DNA of 64,000 nucleotides from Salinirubrum litoreum (GCF_020567425.1 NZ_JAJCVJ010000003.1:532034-596033), one strand, 5' to 3'. Counted from the first letter of the stretch, positions 1-9,016 are shown. Made by a program: numbers and translations. The notes: generated by a model not told the origin, from the letters alone.

Positions 1-2
1 CA

Positions 3-71
3 CTGAGCGTCTCGAACGGCGGCCTCATGCTGAAGGAGAACGCTCGGGTCTCGACACTGCTGGCGGACTGA
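3..71 (+). CDS. C-terminal end of a protein truncated by the window edge
   Basis: Only the last 22 codons are visible, ending at a TGA. The frame is open to the window edge and the visible tail (ending in ENARVSTLLAD) is ordinary in composition. There is too little to assign a family. The next gene on this strand begins about 200 bases later, so this is probably a separate transcription unit. Confidence 0.5.
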   Translation: MSVSNGGLMLKENARVSTLLAD

Positions 72-274
72 CTGGTGCGGCGTGACCAGTGCGAACTCAC
101 CGGCGGACTGTTCCGGCGGTCGCGTGCGACTCGTTAGCACTCGATAGCGGTCCCGATCCCTGCCGAGTGGCACGTACCGAAATTACCGAAGAACTAAGCG
201 AGCGAGCGTCTACCCGCCGGATAGACGCGGTTCCGACGTGGGTCAGCCGACTCCGGTGGACCGCCCCAGACGCC

Positions 275-724
275 ATGTCACGAGCAGACTCTCACCCCCC
301 GGACAGCACCGCAGAGTCGATCCACCGCGAGTACCCACTCGACGTGCGGATCGTCGAAGTAGACGAAAGCGAGCAGCACGGGGACGACGTCGGACCGCGC
401 TACCGGTTCGAGGCCCCCCAGCACGTCGAGATAGAGTTCGAAGCGGCGGAGACGGCGGAGTTGTACGCCGACGTCTACTTCGACACGAACGGGTTTCAGG
501 AGGCCGGCACCGGCGACCGGGGTATCCCGCCGGAGGTCGTACAGGCTGGCCGGGACACCTTGGCGGCGTATATGTTGACTCAGCCGATGGCCGACGAGTA
601 CTTCGTCGCGTCCTTCTTCGGCAAGAAGCCGAGTCGGATTCAGCGGTACGTCTCGTGGGTGCAGGATCGCGCCGAGGAAATCCGCGCCGGTGTCGAAGCG
701 GAGGGAATCGAGTCGGCCGACTGA
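275..724 (+). CDS. Hypothetical acidic protein
   Basis: This is a 149-residue acidic soluble protein with no signal peptide or membrane segment. The ATG chosen opens a haloarchaeal-looking N-terminus; the in-frame extension upstream is arginine-rich and unlike the rest. After a charged, disordered N-terminal 40 residues, the body reads as a small alpha/beta domain. It has a conserved-looking helical stretch around residues 85-140 (AYMLTQPMADEYFVASFFGK, then a basic patch KPSRIQRYVSWVQDRAEEI). I do not recognise the family with certainty. The basic helix near the C-terminus could contact nucleic acid, but that is only a guess. Confidence 0.65.
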   Translation: MSRADSHPPDSTAESIHREYPLDVRIVEVDESEQHGDDVGPRYRFEAPQHVEIEFEAAETAELYADVYFDTNGFQEAGTGDRGIPPEVVQAGRDTLAAYMLTQPMADEYFVASFFGKKPSRIQRYVSWVQDRAEEIRAGVEAEGIESAD

Positions 725-1278
725 ATAGTGGGTGGATAGCGGGTCGTGGACGCCGAGGAGTGAAAGCCCGCGACTGCCCGACCTGCCGACCCGTTTCAGT
801 CCCACGCCGGAGAATCTGTAACGCATCACGCGGTCACCGATCGTCACCCGGAAACCGGTGATCTAGTCGAGCACCCGACAGTCGCGGTCTGCGCTCGTGG
901 TCGTCTCGTCGATTCGCCCGCCCTCGTCGCCTCACTGTCGCGGATTTCACAGCCAACACCACCTCGACTCACGACCGGTCGTCGTGATTTCCGGACCGCC
1001 ACCGGACCGACACTCGGACCACGTTCCTTCAGAGAAACGTGTTCGCTGTTTATACGACACCTCAACCCTCAGTACTCTTGTCCAGCGGAACCCGACTCAC
1101 GCTACACGTTCCACTCGACACACTCGATTCGGCGTATCCCGAGACCGACAGTTTCAAACCCGTAAACCACGAATCGAGAGACACGTCAGCACCGTTATCT
1201 AAGCGATTTACGGACCAGAAATTATCGCTATATACCGCGCTGGAGTGATCCAGTCGAGTAAACCTACGTCAGATTCAT
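725..1278 (+). other. Long intergenic region, no gene seen
   Basis: About 600 bases separate the hypothetical gene from the phosphatase gene. The first half is GC-rich with no convincing frame. The second half (from about 1040) is clearly more AT-rich, with TATA-like words at about 1047 and 1225. Short open frames here have rare codons and non-halophilic composition, and I treat them as chance. The AT-rich part probably holds regulatory sequence for the downstream secreted phosphatase. Confidence 0.4.
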
Positions 1279-1287
1279 ATTATAAAC
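1279..1287 (+). promoter_or_regulatory. TATA box for the PhoX-family gene
   Basis: TATTATAAA lies 34-42 bases before the ATG in an otherwise GC-rich genome. This places the transcription start about 10 bases upstream of the start codon, giving a very short or no leader, as is common in haloarchaea. Confidence 0.6.
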
Positions 1288-1320
1288 TGATTTACAACGG
1301 TTTCGCAGTTCTCCACCTGC

Positions 1321-3963
1321 ATGGTCGAATTCACTCGACGTACCCTGATGGCCACCTCGGTCGCCGCTTCGCTCGGAGCCAGCGTTGGCGGCGCCGGCGT
1401 GGTGACTGCCGACGACACCGACACCCCCGGCGCACCGAGCGTCAACGGGTCGCTCACGCGCCTCTCCTCGACCGCCTTCGGTGCCGAGGTCACCGGCCCG
1501 TTCGTCTTCCAGGACGGCTCGCTCCTCTACAGCGTCCAGCACCCGAGTCGTGACAACCCCGCGCCCTTCGACAAAGCCGGCGTCGGCTACTTCGAGGGGT
1601 TCCAGTTCACGATGAACGGCCGCAACGACGAGTTCGAGGAACTCTCGACCCCGCAGACCAACGAGGAACAGGGCGTGGTCAGAGGTGCCGGCGAGTTCGT
1701 CTACCTCGCACAGGAGGGCGAGGAGATCAACGGCGGCACCGAACGACTCGGCGTCTGCCAGACACCCGATGGGACCGACCTCACGCTCGACAACTTCGCC
1801 GGCCCGCTCTACTCCGGCAACGCCGCGTACAACCCCGACTGCAACCAGTTCGTCCCGACGAACGACGACGGCACCGAGGGCTACCTGTTCACCAACTGGG
1901 AGAACAGCCCCGGCAACGTCTCGCGCATCCCGCTCTCGCAGGCCGAAGACGGCTCGTGGGAGGCAGACCTCGAGAACGCGATCAACCTCGCCAACACCGA
2001 CGCGCTCCGCGAACTGGGCGGGACACGCATCAACTGCTACGGCAACCGGTCGCCGTGGAACACGATGCTCTCGGCCGAGGAGAACTACGCTCACCCGCGC
2101 GTCGCCCTCTCAGCGACGGTCAGCGACATCGTGGAAGCCGGCTCCGGCGTCGGCCTGCGCGGCGGCCACGAGTTCTGGAACCGACCGAACCCGACCGAGA
2201 TCCAGTCCGCAGTGGACGAGTACTACGGCGACGACTCGTGGTACGTGCAGGCGACGTGGGCACTCGGCGGGACCGAGATGCTCGCCTACTACCTCGGCGC
2301 GACTCCGGTAGACGAGGCCGAGGGCGGCGAGACGAACACCCGGAACCCCATCGGCGACACGTACCCGAATCCATACGACTACGGCTACATCGTGGACTTC
2401 CGCGACCCGGGCGCCGAGGAACCGTCGCCCGTCAAGTACTACGTCATGGGCCGCGCCGCGTGGGAGGCTCCGGACGTGCAGACCGACGAGCAGACCGTCT
2501 ACCTCTGTTCCGACGGCGACAGCAAGGGTATCTACAAGTTCGTCGCCGACGGACCGATCCCGAGCTACGACGACCCGATGGACGTGGCCGGGACGCTCTA
2601 CGCGCCGAAGGTCACCAACGCCGCGGCCGCACAGGGTGGCTCACCCGCCGAGGTCCCCCTCGAACTCGACTGGCTCGAACTCGGCCACGCGACGAACGCC
2701 GAGGTCGCCGAGTGGATCGCGGCGTACGACGACGTGACACAGGAAGACTACCTCGACGCCCACGCCGAGACCGACTGGACCGACGACCTCGCGACTGCGC
2801 TCGAAGAAGCCGACCGGGAAGTCGTCGAGAACGGGAGTCAGAACTACATCACGGATCAGGAGATCGTCGCGTGGGCCGCACAGTACGACCAGCACGGCCC
2901 CGACGGCGTCGACGACGACCTGCGCAAGATTCCGTTCCTCGAGACGCGCGCCGCCGCGAAGGAGATCGGTGCGAGCATCGAGTTCAACAAAGCCGAAGGT
3001 GTCGACAGCGTCGAGGGCGCGGGTCCCGGTGACTTCGTCTACTTCGGCATCTCGGAGTTCAACGACGACCTGAGCGACGAGTCCGGCTACGAGGGTGTCG
3101 GCGACGTCGAACTCGACCGCGTGGACGGCGGCGTCGTCTACCGAGCCGAACTCGACGCGAACTACAACGTCTCGACGCTGGAACCGGTCATCACCGGCCC
3201 GGACGCGACCGACCCGGCGGACGTGGCTGACGACGCGCTGATCAACGTCGATAACGTCTACGCCTTAGACGACGGCCGTCTCCTCTGCTGTGAGGACGCC
3301 GACCAACTCGGGCGCTCGTACCCGAACGACTGCCTCTACGTCTACCAGCCGAACGTGATGCTCGACGTCGCCTCGGTCGCCATCGCCAACGGCCAGACGG
3401 CGCGCACGCCGCTCGTCATGTCCTCGGCTCCCGAGGGACTGGCCGGTGGAAAGGTCACGGTCACTATCGAGGAGCAGAACGTCGCGGCGTTCACCGACGT
3501 CGAGTTCGCGGACGCGGTCGGCCTCACGGAGTCGTCGGTCAGCAACGACGGTTCGACGGCGACGCTCCGGTTCACGGACACCGAGAAGGCGATCCAGCAG
3601 GGCGCACTCGACGTCACCCTCGCGACGCTCGGTCTCCGGGCGCGCGGGACTGGCACGACAGACGTGACCATCGAGGTCGAACGCGTGGACGACGAGGGTG
3701 GCGATCCCATCGCGGTCGAGATCCGAACCGGGATGGTCGTCACCGGCCCGCCCTCGGTCGGCGGCGGCACCCCGACCGATCCGGACGGCGACGGGAAGTT
3801 CGAGGACCTGAACGGCAACGGTCGGATCGACTACGACGACATCGTCCTGCTGTTCGAGCAGTTCGAGTCCGATGCGGTCCGACTGAACCCGGCGGCGTTC
3901 GACTTCAACGAGAACGGCGAACTCGACTACGACGACATCGTGACGCTGTACGAAGAGGCCTGA
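1321..3963 (+). CDS. Tat-exported PhoX-family (DUF839) phosphatase with cohesin-like and dockerin modules
   Basis: This 880-residue protein starts with a Tat signal (TRRTLMATSVAASLG, residues 5-19). Residues 40-640 resemble the PhoX/DUF839 family, calcium- and iron-dependent alkaline phosphatases that release phosphate from organic esters outside the cell. Features include a YYVMGRAAWE segment, an acidic VYLCSDGDSKGIYKFV strand, and a late VYALDDGRLLCCEDAD motif. A cohesin-like beta domain follows at about 678-800 (it shares SAPEGLAG with the next gene). From about 819 there is a dockerin type I with two calcium loops (DPDGDGKFED, then DFNENGELDYDDI). Family knowledge supports phosphatase activity; the cohesin/dockerin reading rests on motif shape. 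The combination suggests a secreted enzyme that docks on other surface proteins. Confidence 0.85.
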   Translation: MVEFTRRTLMATSVAASLGASVGGAGVVTADDTDTPGAPSVNGSLTRLSSTAFGAEVTGPFVFQDGSLLYSVQHPSRDNPAPFDKAGVGYFEGFQFTMNGRNDEFEELSTPQTNEEQGVVRGAGEFVYLAQEGEEINGGTERLGVCQTPDGTDLTLDNFAGPLYSGNAAYNPDCNQFVPTNDDGTEGYLFTNWENSPGNVSRIPLSQAEDGSWEADLENAINLANTDALRELGGTRINCYGNRSPWNTMLSAEENYAHPRVALSATVSDIVEAGSGVGLRGGHEFWNRPNPTEIQSAVDEYYGDDSWYVQATWALGGTEMLAYYLGATPVDEAEGGETNTRNPIGDTYPNPYDYGYIVDFRDPGAEEPSPVKYYVMGRAAWEAPDVQTDEQTVYLCSDGDSKGIYKFVADGPIPSYDDPMDVAGTLYAPKVTNAAAAQGGSPAEVPLELDWLELGHATNAEVAEWIAAYDDVTQEDYLDAHAETDWTDDLATALEEADREVVENGSQNYITDQEIVAWAAQYDQHGPDGVDDDLRKIPFLETRAAAKEIGASIEFNKAEGVDSVEGAGPGDFVYFGISEFNDDLSDESGYEGVGDVELDRVDGGVVYRAELDANYNVSTLEPVITGPDATDPADVADDALINVDNVYALDDGRLLCCEDADQLGRSYPNDCLYVYQPNVMLDVASVAIANGQTARTPLVMSSAPEGLAGGKVTVTIEEQNVAAFTDVEFADAVGLTESSVSNDGSTATLRFTDTEKAIQQGALDVTLATLGLRARGTGTTDVTIEVERVDDEGGDPIAVEIRTGMVVTGPPSVGGGTPTDPDGDGKFEDLNGNGRIDYDDIVLLFEQFESDAVRLNPAAFDFNENGELDYDDIVTLYEEA

Positions 3964-4034
3964 GACCGCCACTCACGGCGACAGCGTCACACGCCACTCG
4001 CGTATCGCTCTCGACTACCCGGACCACACCTGCC

Positions 4035-4850
4035 ATGCACACCGACTCACCGCCAGATCCGCCGACCCATGTTCGCCCCGCTGTCGCCAGCCGACCCCCG
4101 GTGACCGACAGCCCCGGCGCGAGGGCGCTCCTGACAGCAGCCCTCGTCGTCTGTCTCGCACTCGCCGGCTCGGTCGGTGCCGTCACCGCCAGCGCGCCCC
4201 CGGCTTTCGACACGAACCCGCCCCTCACGAACGCCACTGCCACACAGCCGGACGCGCCGACGCCGACGACGAGCCAGTCTGACGCGCCGACGCTGACGAC
4301 GACGACTGCCTCGGTCGATCCGGGCGAGACGACGACGGTCACGGTCCTGTTGACCAGCGCGCCGGAGGGTCTCGCGGGCTACGAACTCGTCGTCTCGCTG
4401 TCGGACGACGCCGCGACGATCACCGACGCGACCTACCCCGAGGGCTTCGGGTTGACGACCGACCCACAGATCGTCGGGGACGTATCGAGCGTCACGCTCG
4501 AAGCGGCCGACACCGCCAGCACGGTCGAACCGGGCGCGACGAACGCGACGCTGGCGACGCTCACCATCCGGGGAGAGTCGGTCGGGACGGTCGCGGTCGA
4601 ACTCGACGCTCGCCAACTGGACGCCGACGGCGGCGGCGAGTTCACGCCAGCGACCGTTCCGGGGACGGTGACAGTCGGTGATCCAACGACCGCGACACCG
4701 ACTGCGGGCGACGACGCGACCGACCGGCATCCGGGGTCGGCCGACACCGGCGAGGAGACGAGCGTGACGACCGCGCTCCCGCTCGCCGGCGTCGGCGTCA
4801 GTCTGCTCGCGGTGGTTCTGGTTGCCGGACTGCTCGGGCGGCGAGGCTGA
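4035..4850 (+). CDS. Membrane-anchored cohesin-like surface protein
   Basis: This 271-residue protein has an N-terminal hydrophobic signal (ALLTAALVVCLALAGSVGAV, about 33-52) and a Thr/Pro-rich linker. One cohesin-like domain (about 88-215) follows, beginning ASVDPGETTTVTV and containing TSAPEGLAGYELVVSL. A second low-complexity linker leads to a C-terminal transmembrane helix ending in GRRG. It lies 71 bases after the phosphatase gene on the same strand, and the two share the cohesin-like module. Cohesins bind dockerins in bacterial cellulosomes. A small anchored cohesin beside a dockerin-bearing enzyme is therefore a natural anchor/partner pair, which is inference. I see no sortase-type or PGF motif. 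Confidence 0.8.
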   Translation: MHTDSPPDPPTHVRPAVASRPPVTDSPGARALLTAALVVCLALAGSVGAVTASAPPAFDTNPPLTNATATQPDAPTPTTSQSDAPTLTTTTASVDPGETTTVTVLLTSAPEGLAGYELVVSLSDDAATITDATYPEGFGLTTDPQIVGDVSSVTLEAADTASTVEPGATNATLATLTIRGESVGTVAVELDARQLDADGGGEFTPATVPGTVTVGDPTTATPTAGDDATDRHPGSADTGEETSVTTALPLAGVGVSLLAVVLVAGLLGRRG

Positions 4851-5003
4851 GACAGTCGGCGACCGAGCAGTCCCTCGCTTCCTCACCACTTCTTCGCCCG
4901 ATTCGTGTCAGACACAACTGTCATGCGACCCTGATTCCAGTGAAACGACAGCGTAGTTAAGCCAGTCTCCAGCGATCTCCCACCTGCCACAGCGTGGCAC
5001 ACC

Positions 5004-5702
5004 ATGCCGACACTGACGAGCTGTATTTTCGAGAACAGCAACTTCACAGGCGGTGCGAACTGCTTCAGCCAACCGTACGGCACCGGGGGGTGGGCGTGGG
5101 TCACGTGGACCTTCGGCAACCGACGCGCCTCGCTCGCTCGCGTCCGCCGGGACGACGAGATCGAGGTCGCGCTGGTACCGATCATGGACACGCCGGCCAA
5201 CCGCAACCTGATCGACGGCTTCCTCTCCGGGGACGCCGACCGGATCACCGGCATCCGAGCCGGGATGGTGCCGTACAGCGCGGTCCCGTACTCGTCGAGT
5301 CACCCGACGCGACACCCACCCGGGCGCGTCCTCGTGGACATCTCGTTCCGCGTCCGGATCGACCTGCCGTGGTACTGTTTCGTCGGCGACACGCGCGCGA
5401 CGATCCACTACTACGTCCACGTCTTCCTCGACGGGTCGGGCCGCGTCCGGGCGAACGTGGACGGCTGGAGTTGGAACCGCACCGAGAGCGCGGGCGTCTG
5501 CGGCGGCGGTGTCGCGGACGAACTGAACGACAACGTGCCGGACGGGATGGCACCCCTCCAGCGCGCACTCGACACGCAACTGGGGTTGCTGTCCGGCTTC
5601 CGGTTCAGCGACCTCTACTTCCTGCCGGGTGACGGCCGGACCTCCGGCCGCGACGACGTGAGCGAGGTCCGAAACGAGGCGGCACTGATACTGATCCCAT
5701 GA
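5004..5702 (+). CDS. Hypothetical protein with a possible beta/gamma-crystallin-type motif
   Basis: This is a 232-residue soluble protein. Its first 55 residues (IFENSNFTGGANCF ... WTFGNRRASLARVR) resemble a beta/gamma-crystallin Greek-key unit: an aromatic-Glu-x-x-x-Phe-x-Gly opening, then a Trp/Asn-Arg-x-x-Ser-x-x-Arg-Val strand. Only one such unit is evident. The remainder is beta-rich with WYCFVG, an HYYVHVFLDG strand and four or five cysteines, unusual for a cytoplasmic haloarchaeal protein. No signal peptide is visible from this ATG, and no better upstream start is apparent. The family is not recognised, and the crystallin assignment is tentative. The next gene starts 25 bases downstream. 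Confidence 0.7.
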   Translation: MPTLTSCIFENSNFTGGANCFSQPYGTGGWAWVTWTFGNRRASLARVRRDDEIEVALVPIMDTPANRNLIDGFLSGDADRITGIRAGMVPYSAVPYSSSHPTRHPPGRVLVDISFRVRIDLPWYCFVGDTRATIHYYVHVFLDGSGRVRANVDGWSWNRTESAGVCGGGVADELNDNVPDGMAPLQRALDTQLGLLSGFRFSDLYFLPGDGRTSGRDDVSEVRNEAALILIP

Positions 5703-5731
5703 CGACCGAGACACACCGGAGCCGACGATGA
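5699..5731 (+). other. Candidate 10-codon bridging mini-ORF
   Basis: An ATG overlaps the TGA of the preceding gene (ATGA), and the mini-ORF's own TGA overlaps the ATG of the next gene (again ATGA). Translation could therefore be handed from one gene to the next. The peptide (MTTETHRSRR) has no recognisable function. It could be chance, since any ATGA start carries a stop in the +1 frame. Confidence 0.2.
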
Positions 5732-6210
5732 CAGACGAGAGACGCGAGGAGTTCACGGAGGCACTGTTCGACGCCATCCGCGAGGTGGCGGCGGAGTACG
5801 GACTACCGGAGAAGGCAGTCGCGATCGAACGCGCCGACCCGACCGTCTTGGCGCTCCGCGGCGATCTGACGGCAGACGACGAAGACGAGCAACCGACGCC
5901 GGTCGAACTGGTCGTCCAACTCTCGGGCGACATGGCTCGCGCCCGGCGAGTGAACCTCGACGCGCGAGCAGTGCGGGAGGATCTCGCGATCGACCCCGAG
6001 GAGGTCGCCCGGAGTTTCGACATCACCTCGGCCGACCTCGGCCGACTCGTCGCCGAGGAGTCGGGACAGCGCGTCTCGACCGACAGCGCAGGCCGGGAGC
6101 AGGACGCAGACGAGCGACGCGACGACTTCGACCGCGACGACGTTCGGGCGCGAATCGACCATCTCACTCGGCTGAAGTCGCTGGACGACGTGAAACAGTA
6201 CGGGAAGTGA
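5728..6210 (+). CDS. Hypothetical acidic protein
   Basis: This 160-residue, highly acidic soluble protein begins with an amphipathic helix (EEFTEALFDAIREVAAEYG). A short alpha/beta segment follows, with VELVVQLSGDMARARRVNLDARAV at its core, then a helical tail rich in Asp and Arg. No catalytic motif, membrane segment or cysteine cluster is visible, and I do not recognise the family. It probably forms an operon with the preceding gene (25-base gap, bridged by a possible mini-ORF). The two may work together, but nothing in either sequence says how. Confidence 0.7.
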   Translation: MTDERREEFTEALFDAIREVAAEYGLPEKAVAIERADPTVLALRGDLTADDEDEQPTPVELVVQLSGDMARARRVNLDARAVREDLAIDPEEVARSFDITSADLGRLVAEESGQRVSTDSAGREQDADERRDDFDRDDVRARIDHLTRLKSLDDVKQYGK

Positions 6211-6269
6211 CGCTCGCGATCACCGACGCGAACGACGGAGGCGTCGAGTAGACCGGCTCTGCCGGCCAC

Positions 6270-7847
6270 TCACTCGTCTCGCTCGGCCTCGGCCGGCACG
6301 GCCTTCAACCCGTACCGGATCACGCCCTCCTGCTCGTAGATGCGCCGAATCGTCGTCCGCACCTCGGTTCCCACGGCGGGCGTCTCGTCGCATTCGACCA
6401 CCTGCATCGGGACGCTGACGCTCCGGTCGGCGTCACCACCGCCCGCTTCCGCGTCGGCCACGCCGAACGCGACGACCGCACTGACGTAGCTCCCGCCACG
6501 AGCCTGCTGTTCGACGAACTCCGGCGGCGCACCGCCCTGTCCGATGGTCGTCGCGGTCTCGACCGCTCCTCGGCGGGCCAACCGGACCGACTCGTACTCG
6601 ACCAGTTCGTGGCAGTCGCGGCAGGCACCTTCCGGCGGGAACGCGAGCGCACCACAGTCGGGACACTCCCCCGCGACCAGTCGGTGTCGCTGTGGGAGCG
6701 TCCGCCGCCAACTCGGGACGCTGACGTACGCGCCGCCGCCGGCCGGTTCGCCGGGCGTGATCTCCCCCCGGAGTCGCAGATACTCGGCGTAGCTCACCTC
6801 GTCGGTGCCGGCGGTTCGGCGGGTGACCGGAACCGACTCGTCCGCCTCGAGCATCAACGCGGTCGCCTCGCTTCCCGCGCCGTAGCCGACGACCAGCACC
6901 GACTCGCTTCCGGTGTCGAGTGCGCGGGCGAGACCGAGCAGTGGTGTCGCGGTCCCGCAGTCGCCGAGGTCGTGGACCACCGACCCGGGTCGGATCGCCT
7001 CCGAGCCGACACCGAGGGCGTCGCTCGCTCGGTACGGGAGGCTGCCGTCGGGTGCGCCGATCGCCGCCGCGTCGACGCCGGCGATCCAACTGTCTGCATC
7101 GTCGTCGCCGACCGCCGCACCGAGCGACTCGACCGCGCCCGCGACCGTCTCTCGGTACGCCTGTCGCTCGTAGGCCGTGATCCCCAGTTCCTCGCTCTCG
7201 CGTTCGCCGGCCCGCCGGAACCGCGTCCCGGGGTAGCTTTCGGTGTGCTCTGCGACGCCCAGCACCCGGCCGGGACCGTCGGGCGTCAGCACGACCGCCG
7301 CCGCACCCGCCCCGCCAGCCTGGTCGACCGCACTGTCCGGGTCTCCTCGCACATCGTCGCTGGCGACGACCAGCACTGCCTCCTCCCCGGTGTCGTCGTC
7401 GGCGAGTTCGGCGTCGTCTGCGCCCTCGGCGTCGAGACTCCCCGACAGCGCGGAGACGCCGCCGGTCGCGCTCCCTCCGACCTGCCGGGTCGTCGTCGCC
7501 GCGTCGAGCCCCAGCATCGAGACGAGTCGCGCCGGCATTCCCGGTTCCTCGGTCGGTGGGGTGGTGGTGCCGACCGCGAGACGGGCGACTCGCTCGGCAT
7601 CGACCTCGGCCGCGTCGAGCGCGAGTCGGGCCGCCTCGGCCGCCATCGTCAGGGTGTCCTCGTCGCCTGCCGGGACCGACGTCTGCTGGACGCCACTCCC
7701 GGCGAACTGCCCCCACGCTTCCTCCACCGCCTCGCTGGTGACGTACCGCCGAGGGGCGTAGGCTCCGACGCCGGCGATTCCCAGTTTCGCCTCGGTCGCC
7801 TCACTCGCCTCGTTGTTCTCGTCGCCCCCGTCGCTCGCGTCGGTCAT
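6270..7847 (-). CDS. HMG-CoA synthase/KAS III-like protein fused to a DUF35 zinc-ribbon/OB domain
   Basis: This is a 525-residue protein. Residues 20-370 have the thiolase-superfamily fold of HMG-CoA synthase (GVGAYAPRRYVTSEAVEEAW, then GDEDTLTMAAEAARLAL). Residues 385-515 are a DUF35/OB-fold module with a zinc ribbon (CPDCGALAFPPEGACRDC). The active site looks degenerate: where HMG-CoA synthases have NACYGG the sequence reads GSATGG, and the His of the FHxPY motif is also missing. In archaea, acetoacetyl-CoA thiolase, HMG-CoA synthase and DUF35 proteins form a complex in which DUF35 bridges the active sites. A fused, catalytically altered partner of the adjacent thiolase is the likely reading. 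It overlaps the thiolase gene by 4 bases (ATGA). Confidence 0.8.
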   Translation of the reverse strand: MTDASDGGDENNEASEATEAKLGIAGVGAYAPRRYVTSEAVEEAWGQFAGSGVQQTSVPAGDEDTLTMAAEAARLALDAAEVDAERVARLAVGTTTPPTEEPGMPARLVSMLGLDAATTTRQVGGSATGGVSALSGSLDAEGADDAELADDDTGEEAVLVVASDDVRGDPDSAVDQAGGAGAAAVVLTPDGPGRVLGVAEHTESYPGTRFRRAGERESEELGITAYERQAYRETVAGAVESLGAAVGDDDADSWIAGVDAAAIGAPDGSLPYRASDALGVGSEAIRPGSVVHDLGDCGTATPLLGLARALDTGSESVLVVGYGAGSEATALMLEADESVPVTRRTAGTDEVSYAEYLRLRGEITPGEPAGGGAYVSVPSWRRTLPQRHRLVAGECPDCGALAFPPEGACRDCHELVEYESVRLARRGAVETATTIGQGGAPPEFVEQQARGGSYVSAVVAFGVADAEAGGGDADRSVSVPMQVVECDETPAVGTEVRTTIRRIYEQEGVIRYGLKAVPAEAERDE

Positions 7848-9016
7848 CGCCCCGCCTCCCGTTCGAGGACGTGGACGACCGCGCCTCCGCCGGAGCCGCC
7901 GACGTTGTGCGTGAGTCCGCAGGTCGGGTCGTCCAGTTGCCGGCTCCCGGCCTGCCCGGTCAACTGGTCGAACGCCTCCACGATCTGGCCGGTCCCGGTC
8001 GCGCCGATCGGGTGCCCCTTCGACTTCAGGCCGCCCGAAGTGTTCACCGGCAGGTCGCCGTCCCGGTCTGTCAGGCCCTCGCGTAGCAGTCGATTAGCGT
8101 CGCCGGGATCACAGAAACCGAGGTCCTCGTAGGCCAGTAGTTCCGCGATGGCGAAGCAGTCGTGGACCTCGGCGAAGTCGAGGTCGTCGGACCCGATTCC
8201 GGCCATCTCGTAGGCCTGCTGACCTGCCTCGCGGGACGCCGAGATGCTGGTGTAGCTGTCGCGGTCGGCTAGCCCGACGCGGTCGCTTCCGGCACCGACG
8301 CCTGCGACTCGCACCCGGTCGTCGGTGTACTCGCCGACCACGTCACCGCCCGCGAGGAGGACGACCGCCGCACCGTCGGAGGTCGGACAGCAGTGGTAGA
8401 GGTTGAGTGGATCGGCGACCGGCGGCGCGTCGGTCGCGTCCGCGAGCGAGCAGGCGAAGTCGAGGTGTGCTTTCGGGTTCTGCGCGCCGTTCGCGTGGTT
8501 CTTCACGGCCACGCGTGCGAGGTCTTCGGTCGTCGCGTCGTACTGGTCCAGGTAGGCGCGGGCCATCTGCGCGTAGACGCCCGAGAAGGTCGTCCCGGTC
8601 AGTCGCTCCCACTCGGTCTCGCCGGAGACGCCGAGCCAGTACTTCGTCGTGTCGGCGCTCGCGTCGGTCATCACCTCGACGCCGCCCGCGAGTACCACGT
8701 CGGCCATCCCCGACTCGATGGCCTGCACGCCCTGCCGGACTGCGAAGCCCCCGGCGGCACAGGCGTTCTCGACCCGACTGGCCGGTACCCCGTGCAGACC
8801 GACGTGTTCGGTGACGGCCGGCGCGGAGAGACCCAACTGGCGACCGCCGACACCGAGGGTGCCGACGACCGCCTCGTCGATAGCGTCGGGAGGAAGGTCA
8901 CCCGCCACGCTGTCCAGCGCCTCGCGGTAGGCGTCGGCGAACAGACTCCGGTAGCTCTCGTCGGGAAACGCGCCGAAGGCGGTCTGTCCGGCCCCGACGA
9001 CGTAGACGTTCGACAT
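7844..9016 (-). CDS. Thiolase family protein (acetyl-CoA acetyltransferase/SCP-x type)
   Basis: This 390-residue protein has the usual length for archaeal thiolases. The nucleophile is Cys86 in RVENACAAGG. The C-terminal catalytic motifs are both present: SKGHPIGATG, and CGLTHNVGGSGGG carrying the second cysteine. It should catalyse reversible Claisen condensation or thiolysis of acyl-CoA, either for the mevalonate pathway or for fatty/keto-acid breakdown; the exact substrate is not readable. It is the first gene of a two-gene operon with the HMG-CoA-synthase/DUF35 fusion, translationally coupled by a 4-base overlap, so the two products probably form a complex. Its promoter lies in the 155-base divergent region shared with the metal exporter. 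Confidence 0.9.
   Translation of the reverse strand: MSNVYVVGAGQTAFGAFPDESYRSLFADAYREALDSVAGDLPPDAIDEAVVGTLGVGGRQLGLSAPAVTEHVGLHGVPASRVENACAAGGFAVRQGVQAIESGMADVVLAGGVEVMTDASADTTKYWLGVSGETEWERLTGTTFSGVYAQMARAYLDQYDATTEDLARVAVKNHANGAQNPKAHLDFACSLADATDAPPVADPLNLYHCCPTSDGAAVVLLAGGDVVGEYTDDRVRVAGVGAGSDRVGLADRDSYTSISASREAGQQAYEMAGIGSDDLDFAEVHDCFAIAELLAYEDLGFCDPGDANRLLREGLTDRDGDLPVNTSGGLKSKGHPIGATGTGQIVEAFDQLTGQAGSRQLDDPTCGLTHNVGGSGGGAVVHVLEREAGR

Noticed and set aside
897..1248. Small plus-strand frames before the phosphatase gene
   Set aside because: Codon use and composition are unlike halophilic proteins, there is no start context, and they cross the AT-rich promoter zone.
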